Notes under the pieces: model-generated
Database searches by the model: none
What the model saw: only the letters and a program-made list of their open reading frames with translations
Told to the model about the DNA's origin: nothing
Translations under genes and position numbers: made by a program
Assembly (NCBI GenBank): GCA_000402775.1
Contig: AQSC01000031.1
Location: 1-18,571, forward strand
Direction of reading: 5' to 3'
Source: Euryarchaeota archaeon SCGC AAA252-I15
GTDB taxonomy: Archaea; Altiarchaeota; Altiarchaeia; IMC4; SCGC-AAA252-I15
DNA length: 18,571 nucleotides
Shown: piece after piece, positions 6,926 through 12,098 of the stretch
Position numbering within the stretch: position 1 is the stretch's first letter
Layout: every line of letters begins with the position of its first letter

Positions 6926-7600
6926 CTACCCCCTCTTCATAAAAATCTTAAGGCTTAACGGGCAACGCAAGTCCCCGGAACCTCCGCCCAAGCTATTCCG
7001 ACCCAACTGCTTCATCCCGCCACCGAAAAAGATTCGGTTAAAGTCGTCATCCGGGGACATAACCTCAACAAACACTCCGTCGGGTGCGAGCATTCGTTCA
7101 ACGCTTCGACCAGAGGCTAACCTCTCCCCGGAAGGAATAATCTCTTTTCCGAAGACGTGAGCCGCATAAAAAAAGTCGACAGAACCGTCCGGGATTTCAG
7201 AAGCATCCTGAATTCTCGACTCATACAACGTACACAAACCCTGCTGCTCGGGAGGAAGACCCCCGAGAACCGGCTTTAAATGATTTTCCACCATCAGGTT
7301 CGAAGGCTCGACCAACCATAAGTCTTCAAGATTAGGGCAATAATCAAAGATTTCCTCAACCTCGGGAGCGTGCATGCCAGTCCCCGCAAGAACCACGGTC
7401 CTAAAATCTTCAAGGCGAAGTCCATTATTTTCTAAGATAGGGACTACATAGGTGGAAAACTTCTCAGAATCCTCCAAGTGTTGACTAACTGGTTCAAGAC
7501 CGCCTAACTGCATATCAACAAAAAAAGCTGAAACAGGACCACCCAAATACTTAAAGAACGGTCCCTTCCCCCCGCCGCCTCGAACACCAAACTTCTCCAT
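6926..7600 (-). CDS. Methyltransferase-like protein (class I Rossmann)
   Basis: A 224-residue cytoplasmic protein. Residues 65-185 follow the class I SAM-dependent methyltransferase order: a motif I-like strand and glycine loop (TVVLAGTGMHAPEVEEI), an acidic end of strand 2 (LWLVEPS), an acidic segment before strand 4 (DASEIPDGSVDFFYAAHVFG) and a post-motif strand (RMLAPDGVFVEVMSPDD). Motif I is degenerate compared with the usual DxGxGxG, so SAM binding is likely but not certain. The N-terminus is Gly-rich (VRGGGGKGPF) and the C-terminus has another Gly-rich patch. It lies between the second and third TPR/SNAP-like paralogues on the opposite strand. AT-rich DNA with a TATA-like ATTTATATTTTA run precedes it. 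The substrate is unknown. Confidence 0.75.
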   Translation of the reverse strand: MEKFGVRGGGGKGPFFKYLGGPVSAFFVDMQLGGLEPVSQHLEDSEKFSTYVVPILENNGLRLEDFRTVVLAGTGMHAPEVEEIFDYCPNLEDLWLVEPSNLMVENHLKPVLGGLPPEQQGLCTLYESRIQDASEIPDGSVDFFYAAHVFGKEIIPSGERLASGRSVERMLAPDGVFVEVMSPDDDFNRIFFGGGMKQLGRNSLGGGSGDLRCPLSLKIFMKRG

Positions 7601-7741
7601 GATAAAATATAAATAGGTAAATTAAAAGAAAAAAAAGGGATAAAAAAAAAACAAAACACCAAAGAAAGAGAACTCGGAGGGAAAACATTATGCTCGATGA
7701 AGAAAGCTCCCCAATCCAAACTTAATTACTAGGCCGCCCTA

Positions 7742-7803
7742 TAGTAAACTACGTGCTCTGCCGGACGCAGGTTGTGCCAGTCTCGTCCGCAGTACTTAGA
7801 CTA
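7742..7803. other. Possible structured RNA or long imperfect hairpin
   Basis: In the gap 7601-7848, this GC-richer stretch folds into a long imperfect stem: TAGT/ACTA (7742-7745/7800-7803), a 9-position arm 7749-7757/7791-7799 with one mismatch and one G.T, an internal loop, and GGACG/CGTCC (7763-7767/7784-7788). It is followed by CGAACAAA. It is not a tRNA. A small guide RNA (H/ACA type) is conceivable but no proper ACA spacing was found. The rest of the gap is AT-rich and holds promoter-like sequence for the minus-strand gene and a GGAG at 7832-7835 before the next start. Confidence 0.3.
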
Positions 7804-7848
7804 ACCGTCGAACAAACCCCAAAAAAAGATTTGGAGAATCAATAAAAA

Positions 7849-8511
7849 ATGCCCCGCAGGAAACATGGTCATAGTAGAAAAAATGCTACTTTAAGGGATG
7901 GGAGCACCAGGTCAGATAAGGCTGATAGTTATAGTAATGGCGCGGATCAGGCTGCTCGCAAGGGTGATTATAAAAGGGCAATTCGACTAAACGATAGGGC
8001 GGCGAAAGAATACCAGAAGTCTGGAAACCCCTGGCTTGCAGGAGAACAGTATAAACGCGCCTCAATAAACTGCGACAGGTTGGAAGATTTTGCAGGCCAA
8101 ATTAAATACTCAGAAAAAGCAGCCCAAAGCTACTTAAGGGCAAACGAATTTGAGAAAGCGGGTAAGGAATACAGTATTTGTGCAACAGTAAATGCCCGAA
8201 GATTCGGGGATTCAGAAAAAGCAGCTAAATTCCACATTAAGGCGGGAGAAGCCTATCAAAAAGGTGGAATACACAATGAATCAGGAGAAAGCTACAGGTC
8301 AGCATCACAAACCCTCGACCAAGACCTACAAGACTATCCCCCAGCCGTCGAAATGGCAGCCCGCGCCGGAGAAAGCTTCACAAAAGCGGGTGACCCAGAT
8401 TCCGCACGAGAAAGCTTTCAAACATCAATAAAAATCGCGACAGAAAAAATGGGAAATACAGAACTCGCCAAACAAGTCACCCTAAGATGGGGCAAAATCA
8501 ACACCCCATAA
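7849..8511 (+). CDS. TPR/SNAP-like repeat protein, paralogue 3
   Basis: A 220-residue third member of the family seen at 5568 and 6248, with a basic tail (MPRRKHGHSRKN) and the repeats QAARKGDYKRAIRLNDRAAK, FHIKAGEAYQKGGIHNESG and MAARAGESFTKAGDPDSAR. Unlike the other two it has few cysteines and a visibly more AT-rich 3' half. It is separated from them by the minus-strand methyltransferase-like gene and has its own upstream region with GGAG 13 nt before the ATG. As with the others, a scaffold role is inferred from fold only. Confidence 0.85.
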   Translation: MPRRKHGHSRKNATLRDGSTRSDKADSYSNGADQAARKGDYKRAIRLNDRAAKEYQKSGNPWLAGEQYKRASINCDRLEDFAGQIKYSEKAAQSYLRANEFEKAGKEYSICATVNARRFGDSEKAAKFHIKAGEAYQKGGIHNESGESYRSASQTLDQDLQDYPPAVEMAARAGESFTKAGDPDSARESFQTSIKIATEKMGNTELAKQVTLRWGKINTP

Positions 8512-8558
8512 CAAGCAGCCCACACCCAAGACAACACTAAAACACCGGAAAAAAACCC

Positions 8559-8566
8559 TATTTAAA
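8559..8566 (+). promoter_or_regulatory. TATA-like box for the tRNA-Trp locus
   Basis: TATTTAAA, preceded by a C-run, lies about 26 nt before 8588, just upstream of the tRNA-like segment at 8595. It would drive a transcript covering the tRNA-like fragment, structured element B and tRNA-Trp. No better box is seen closer to the tRNA itself, where the upstream DNA is A-rich. Confidence 0.5.
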
Positions 8567-8594
8567 AAACAAAACCCCATAAATTCAACCCAAA

Positions 8595-8622
8595 CCACGA
8601 CGGAGTCGTGATGTAGCTCCGC
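8595..8622 (+). repeat. Partial tRNA-Trp 5'-end duplicate
   Basis: These 28 bases match the tRNA-Trp leader and 5' exon (8711-8738) at 23 positions without gaps, covering the CCACGAC leader and the acceptor and D-arm start. Both copies can fold CACGAC onto GTCGTG. No matching 3' half of a tRNA follows, so this is not a functional tRNA. Confidence 0.65.
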
Positions 8623-8693
8623 GTCGGAGTTAGCCGACGACAAAAAGGCCATCATCACAACCACAAAAAAGGTTGCTCGATGACCCAGAACAA
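8623..8693 (+). other. Structured element B (upstream of tRNA-Trp)
   Basis: This is the second copy of the element found inside the endA duplication. It has hairpin GTCGG/CCGAC (8623-8627/8634-8638), linker GACAAAAA, stem GGCCATC/GATGACC (8647-8653/8679-8685) with the same C.A mismatch as copy A, a different inner hairpin CAACC/GGTTG (8658-8662/8671-8675), then AGAACAA. Conservation of the pairing while the middle sequence changes suggests a selected RNA structure. It lies about 25 nt before the tRNA. Confidence 0.55.
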
Positions 8694-8717
8694 CAAAAAA
8701 AAAAAGAAAACCACGAC

Positions 8718-8952
8718 GGGGTCGTGGGGTAACTCGGCATCCTGGCGGGCTCCAGCGGAACCCCTTTTTCTTTTCCCGAAAAGAAAAAGGTGTTTCATCC
8801 CCAAAAAGAAAAGGGAGAATGAAACACACTACTGCTTGGAGCGCAGAGGGCCTAAAAGCCCAGTGACGACAAGAAAAAGGTCAGCGACGAATCAAAGATG
8901 TCGTAAAAACCGGAGTGACCTGCTGATGGGGGTTCAAATCCCTCCGACCCCA
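8718..8952 (+). tRNA. tRNA-Trp (CCA) with a 162-nt intron
   Basis: Exon 1 is 8718-8755 and exon 2 is 8918-8952. The acceptor GGGGTCG pairs perfectly with CGACCCC, discriminator A8952, no encoded CCA. The D arm runs from 8727 with G18G19 at 8736-8737. The anticodon stem GCGGG (8745-8749) pairs with CCTGC (8919-8923), and the loop starts C32 U33 followed by anticodon CCA (8752-8754). The T arm is GGGGG TTCAAAT CCCTC (8928-8944). The intron at 37/38 fits an archaeal bulge-helix-bulge: CTCC (8750-8753) pairs with GGAG (8912-8915), the bulges are AGC and TGA, and the cut sites lie after G8755 and after G8917. The outer intron helix is short (GG/CC). EndA at 897 is the expected processing enzyme. 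Confidence 0.93.
8756..8917 (+). other. tRNA-Trp intron with hairpins and a C/D-like guide
   Basis: The intron is 162 nt and highly structured: a perfect 12-bp hairpin (8763-8774/8779-8790), a second hairpin TGTTTCAT/ATGAAACA (8791-8798/8819-8826), and a third, GGGC/GCCC (8848-8851/8858-8861 region). The segment 8836-8842 (TTGGAGC) is complementary to the anticodon loop GCTCCAG with one G.T. The base facing C34 (G8839) lies exactly five nt upstream of a D'-like CAGA (8844-8847), and a C'-like GTGACGA follows at 8863-8869. This fits the known archaeal tRNA-Trp introns that guide 2'-O-methylation of C34. The C and D boxes proper are not convincing. Confidence 0.6.
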
Positions 8953-8956
8953 ACGA

Positions 8957-8973
8957 GCCCTTTAAAAAAGGGC
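8957..8973. terminator. Hairpin just after tRNA-Trp
   Basis: A perfect 7-bp inverted repeat GCCCTTT/AAAGGGC with a 3-nt loop begins 5 nt after the tRNA 3' end. It could act in 3'-end formation, or be part of a recombination site, since two more hairpins follow: CGGGAG/CTCCCG (8988-8993/9004-9009) and GTGACT/AGTCAC (9012-9017/9027-9032). No T-run follows the stem. Confidence 0.4.
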
Positions 8974-9011
8974 TTCACCCCAAATTTCGGGAGACTGAAA
9001 GGCCTCCCGGA

Positions 9012-9815
9012 GTGACTCTTTCTGCGAGTCACAGTACTAATTATAGTGGAAACAGAACTGTAATTGAACCCAGTAAAAAGAGTTATAATAACCGTCCCAA
9101 GTACAAGAAGAAGCCGAAAAACCAGTGGTCTCATGGACTTGACAGAAGCCTAAATGACGAGGAAATCCAACAGTTCTTTGACGTGATACCCAACCCCCGG
9201 CATAAGCTCTGCTTTCAGCTTATGTACTACCTGGGACTTCGGATTAGCGAGGGTGTGAAGGTCAGGATACAGGACTTTAACCTTGAACTAGAATGGTTTC
9301 GAGTGTATGCCCCTAAGACTGACCGAGTGGACTCACTACCGCTCAAAGACAACCCAATCGTGCCCACATTGAAGGAGTATCTGTATGAATATGGAGGAGA
9401 AGTAGAGCGTAATCAAGGATACTTAATCTACGGGGAAAACGGGCACATGAGCAAGTATTGTATGCGGAATAAGTTCGAGAAGTATAGGGAGAAGGCAGGT
9501 TTTATGGACATTTACGCTTGGAGTGAGGGAACTGGAAGGCAGAAGTGGGATAAGAAACCATTGTATCGATTCTCAACACACTCCTTACGACATAGTTACA
9601 TCACGAAAGTCTACAAGGAAACCAAGAACCCCGTTGCTACCAAGGAATTAGCAAGGCACAAGAGCTTCAACACGACCTTGACGTACATCAACCTGGTTGA
9701 CAACGATAAGGAAGAGGCGATGAGTAGGACGTGGAATCATAAGGAGGCTGAAATGGACGAGGACTTCACAGAATTCATGCAATTCTATCGAATGTGGAAG
9801 AAGATGAAGGAATAA
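9012..9815 (+). CDS. Tyrosine recombinase/integrase (short N-terminus)
   Basis: A site-specific tyrosine recombinase. Catalytic residues are visible: Arg in YLGLRISEGV, the beta-hairpin Lys in YAPKTDR, His-x-x-Arg in THSLRHSYI, His in ELARHKSFN and the nucleophile Tyr in TLTYINLVD. The catalytic domain is complete, but only about 45 residues precede it, so the usual SAM-like core-binding domain is missing. The only start I can offer is GTG at 9012, inside a small hairpin. The same frame stays open upstream to 8919, through the 3' half of tRNA-Trp. This is what one expects if the gene lost its 5' end at a tRNA attachment site, or was partitioned as in SSV-type integrases. It marks the left end of an accessory island. 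Confidence 0.88.
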   Translation: MTLSASHSTNYSGNRTVIEPSKKSYNNRPKYKKKPKNQWSHGLDRSLNDEEIQQFFDVIPNPRHKLCFQLMYYLGLRISEGVKVRIQDFNLELEWFRVYAPKTDRVDSLPLKDNPIVPTLKEYLYEYGGEVERNQGYLIYGENGHMSKYCMRNKFEKYREKAGFMDIYAWSEGTGRQKWDKKPLYRFSTHSLRHSYITKVYKETKNPVATKELARHKSFNTTLTYINLVDNDKEEAMSRTWNHKEAEMDEDFTEFMQFYRMWKKMKE

Positions 9816-9861
9816 TAATTGTGGTAAAAAATTCAGAATACAGTAGAGAGATTTTTCAATT

Positions 9862-10443
9862 TTATACGTAAACTCCCCCATCAATTACAGTGATTACCTT
9901 CTGGTCGGAAAATTTTTGTCTCTCTTTGTTAGTAAAAGTAACCTCGACGATTAACTTTTCGTTATTGTGTTTGTAAATATCATATTCAATCTTAACATTT
10001 GGTTTTCCGATAAGGAACTTTTGATTTGTAGAATAATCCGCCCATTTCCAATCTTCCCAAGTTATACTTCGATTAGCACTTCCAATAAGATTTTTCTTAA
10101 CAGTTACTCCATCACTATTTTGAATCGTCGAGTATACTCGCCCTTCAATACTACCTGCACCATCAGTTGCGTAATCGTTTTTTGTTTTTGGGATGAAATT
10201 AGCCTTAATTCCATCGTATTCAGAATCTGCATCCCAATTATCAAGAGATGTTTCATCAAGTATAATATACGCAACGTCATTCTGGCGTTTTTCATAACTT
10301 TGTGGTGGTTCCCCCTTTTTTATTACTCCACTTGGCTCCAAAAACCATGAGATTCCGATAAAGCTAATTATAATAAAAAAAAGAATGAGGAATATGAATA
10401 AACCTACTGCAACGCCAATAGCTATCTTAGTTGTTGAAACCAT
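9862..10443 (-). CDS. Membrane-anchored hypothetical protein
   Basis: A 193-residue protein with one N-terminal membrane segment (about residues 8-34, IAIGVAVGLFIFLILFFIII) followed by an outside domain of about 155 residues rich in Asp, Asn, Lys and Tyr, probably beta-rich (KIEYDIYKHNNEKLIVEVTF). The short, nearly neutral N-terminus before the segment fits an uncleaved anchor with the C-terminal domain outside the cell. I do not recognise the domain. The gene is clearly more AT-rich than the genes to the left and lies between the recombinase and a recombinase remnant, so it is probably cargo of the integrated island. Confidence 0.7.
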   Translation of the reverse strand: MVSTTKIAIGVAVGLFIFLILFFIIISFIGISWFLEPSGVIKKGEPPQSYEKRQNDVAYIILDETSLDNWDADSEYDGIKANFIPKTKNDYATDGAGSIEGRVYSTIQNSDGVTVKKNLIGSANRSITWEDWKWADYSTNQKFLIGKPNVKIEYDIYKHNNEKLIVEVTFTNKERQKFSDQKVITVIDGGVYV

Positions 10444-10477
10444 CTCTTAGTTAGTATTGGGTTTCCGGTAAAAATAG

Positions 10478-10519
10478 TTCATTTTGGTCTACCGCATGTG
10501 GAAGAAGACGAAAGGATTA
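10478..10519 (+). pseudogene. C-terminal remnant of a second integrase
   Basis: The frame reads FILVYRMWKKTKG and matches the last residues of the intact recombinase (FMQFYRMWKKMKE, ending at 9815). A stop at 10475-10477 lies just before it and no start is present. The DNA core atgtggaagaaga is shared with 9793-9805. This indicates an earlier related integrase gene at this locus that has been almost entirely lost. Confidence 0.65.
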
Positions 10520-10578
10520 ATCGGAAAACAGACATTTGTTAATATTAAGGTATAGAATAAATACTGCAATATTTGATA

Positions 10579-11130
10579 ATGAAATCCATTGATTTTAATG
10601 ATATTGAGGTACAAATACTTTCAGATGAAAACATTAAATCTATTGGTGACTTTGATTGTGGCACTCCCGACCTTAATTCTTTCATAATTGATGACGCATT
10701 AAATCAACAATATTCCTTAGCAAATATTACTTATCTCTTCTTCTATGATGGAAAATTCGAAGCATATTGCACCTTAGCAATGGATTCAATCACATTCGAA
10801 GATGAACACCAAGAGAAGGAACAACTACTCGAAGAAGGAATTGGATACTCAACATTACCTGCACTCAAAATTGCACGTTTAGCTGTTTGTAAGAGCCATC
10901 AACGAAAATATGGTTTTGGTACACATATCATTGAGTGGGTGTTTGGAGGAGCCCTAGAACTCTCAGATAGGATTGGTTGCAGATACGTAACAGCAGATGC
11001 AAAAAGAGAGAGTATAGGCTTTTATGATAAAATAGGATTCAAACACCTATTAAGTGAAAAAGAAGAGAAAGAAAGAGATTATCCCCCAGTTTATTTTGAT
11101 TTAATAATATTAAAAAAATCTAAAGACTAA
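10579..11130 (+). CDS. GNAT acetyltransferase, TacT-type toxin-like
   Basis: A 183-residue GNAT-fold protein. The N-terminal pattern IGDFDCGTPDLNSFIIDDAL resembles the F-x-C-G-x-x-x-L-x-x-F-(5)-A signature of TacT/AtaT-type toxins, which acetylate aminoacyl-tRNA. The acetyl-CoA-binding region is LKIARLAVCKSHQRKYGFGTHII (Q/R-x-x-G-x-G/A type) and the C-terminal motif is ADAKRESIGFYDKIGFKHL. A TTG at 10573 could add two residues; the ATG at 10579 is preferred, with an AT-rich TATA-like region about 25-35 nt upstream. It is AT-rich and lies in the island. The 58-residue gene on the opposite strand overlaps its last codons. No classical DUF1778 antitoxin is seen upstream. Toxin identity is inferred from motifs. 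Confidence 0.85.
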   Translation: MKSIDFNDIEVQILSDENIKSIGDFDCGTPDLNSFIIDDALNQQYSLANITYLFFYDGKFEAYCTLAMDSITFEDEHQEKEQLLEEGIGYSTLPALKIARLAVCKSHQRKYGFGTHIIEWVFGGALELSDRIGCRYVTADAKRESIGFYDKIGFKHLLSEKEEKERDYPPVYFDLIILKKSKD

Positions 11131-11296
11131 AAAAAGGTTTTTCTTTGTATTTATTCAGACACTCCTTTCCAAAGTTGACCAACTTCTTATATTCCCGGGA
11201 TTCTGGAGTAAGATTCTCCATTCGCTCTTTTTCCTTTAGGAATCGTTCAGCATCTTTACCCTTGAGAGAGGGTGTAGATTCAATAGGTTTTGCCAT
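11120..11296 (-). CDS. Small hydrophilic protein, possible antitoxin (58 aa)
   Basis: A 58-codon ORF beginning MAKPIESTPSLKGKDAERFL and continuing with charged helical sequence (KEKERMENLTPESREYKKLV). The opening P-I-x-x-T-P-x-L-x-G-x-D-A-x-x-F pattern recurs, as I recall, in small archaeal and bacterial proteins near toxin genes; this needs checking by search. A TATA-like stretch (about 11324-11333 on the minus strand) sits near 30 nt before the ATG. It is convergent with the GNAT gene and overlaps its 3' end by 11 bp, which is unusual for a toxin-antitoxin pair. A role as antitoxin is inferred from size, composition and location only. Confidence 0.6.
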   Translation of the reverse strand: MAKPIESTPSLKGKDAERFLKEKERMENLTPESREYKKLVNFGKECLNKYKEKPFFSL

Positions 11297-11415
11297 CTTC
11301 CAACAACTAATTCTTACCTCTGAGATATTATTAGGTGTCTAAAGATTATAAAAGTTAAAGTATTTAGTTAAAGTCTGATTTCGAGTCAAACAGTGGAGAT
11401 AACCAACAGATTATC

Positions 11416-11820
11416 TTAATTTCTCTCCATTAAAGTTTCTTCCATGACTTTCCCCTTTTCAGAAACCAAAAAGATTTTTAAGGGTAGTATTTTCCTTGCA
11501 TACTGCGGAATGGTAGCAATTTGATTGGCATATTTAGAAGTATAAGATAATCCTATGCCATAGAATATCTTAGGATAATCCATTCTCTTAATAATCTGGC
11601 CTAGAAGAGTGTTGAAATCTACAGTAACGTTGGCAGTCTCTCCTTTGCATTCAATTCTCCACTCCTGGTTCCCCTTTCTAAGTTGTAAATCTAGGTATTT
11701 GATTGTGTGAAATTCGTTGAATCCTTGTTTTTCAAAATATTTTTTAATGGATTCTTTGACAAAATCTTCAGAGGGAAAACCCTTCTCTTTAGCCTGTTCT
11801 TTAGCGGGCAATTCAACCAC
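11416..11820 (-). CDS. PD-(D/E)XK nuclease-like small protein
   Basis: A 134-residue protein whose core fits the restriction-endonuclease-like fold: Asp44 in KYLDLQLRKG, then WRIECKGE with Glu57-x-Lys59 on the next strand, followed by a helix starting at Gln75 (LLGQIIKRM). This Asp...Glu-x-Lys...Gln arrangement is typical of PD-(D/E)XK nucleases and VRR-type relatives. The start is GTG at 11820, supported by a TATA-like ATATTTATG about 25-30 nt upstream (11843-11851, minus strand). The gene is AT-rich and lies at the right end of the island. It may be a small defence or mobile-element nuclease. There is no methylase partner nearby. Confidence 0.7.
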   Translation of the reverse strand: MVELPAKEQAKEKGFPSEDFVKESIKKYFEKQGFNEFHTIKYLDLQLRKGNQEWRIECKGETANVTVDFNTLLGQIIKRMDYPKIFYGIGLSYTSKYANQIATIPQYARKILPLKIFLVSEKGKVMEETLMERN

Positions 11821-11931
11821 CTGATAATAACTTAAGATAGCACATAAATATTATCGAAAATTTTCAGAAAATCTGGCTATCGACTAAGTCTTTGGTAAAG
11901 GAAAAGGGAGTTTCCTTACCTTTAGTTTCTT

Positions 11932-12098
11932 ATGCCTTCTTTTTTTTCTTTTGTTATTGTAATATATTGTTTGATGGCGTTTGGTTTTTCGTCGAAGTTG
12001 TTGTATGGTTTCGTAATCTTGTTTTTTCTTTTTATTGTGTTTTTCCCTCCAGTTTATATTCTCTCCTACATTTTTGGGGGGGATTTTAGTTTATCTTC
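11932..12098 (+). pseudogene. 5' fragment of ABC permease gene
   Basis: The frame starts MPSFFSFVIVIYCLMAFGFS and continues into YGFVILFFLFIVFFPPVYIL, which is exactly the start of the ABC permease on the opposite strand at the right edge of the window. Positions 12004-12098 are identical to the complement of 18477-18571. After 12098 (encoding FSLSS) the sequence switches abruptly to elp3, and the frame dies at 12114. It gives the likely missing first 24 residues of the permease. It is either one end of an inversion or duplication, or an assembly chimera. Confidence 0.85.
12004..12098 (+). repeat. Inverted repeat, left copy (at least 95 bp)
   Basis: Identical over 95 of 95 bases to the reverse complement of 18477-18571, including a run of seven G. 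The match reaches the window's right edge and so may be longer. The inner junctions differ (tcttc followed by TCGGG here, GGATT there). The repeats enclose 6.4 kb. Confidence 0.97.

Noticed and set aside
8876..8890. Second methylation guide for tRNA position 39 (AGGTC, 8878-8882)
   Set aside because: It pairs with the exon 2 junction, but the expected D box five bases on reads CGAC, too far from CTGA to accept.
8680..9015. 111-codon plus-strand ORF across the tRNA locus
   Set aside because: It overlaps element B and the whole tRNA-Trp gene including its intron, and the Lys/Thr-rich translation is low complexity.
11381..11400. TTCGAGTC as a right-hand attachment copy of the tRNA
   Set aside because: The tRNA-Trp T loop is TTCAAATCCC; the match is too short and does not extend, so no right border is supported in this window.
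12035..12098. N-terminal extension of the Elp3 fragment (MCFSLQFIFSPT)
   Set aside because: These bases are the duplicated permease 5' end read in another frame, not Elp3 sequence.
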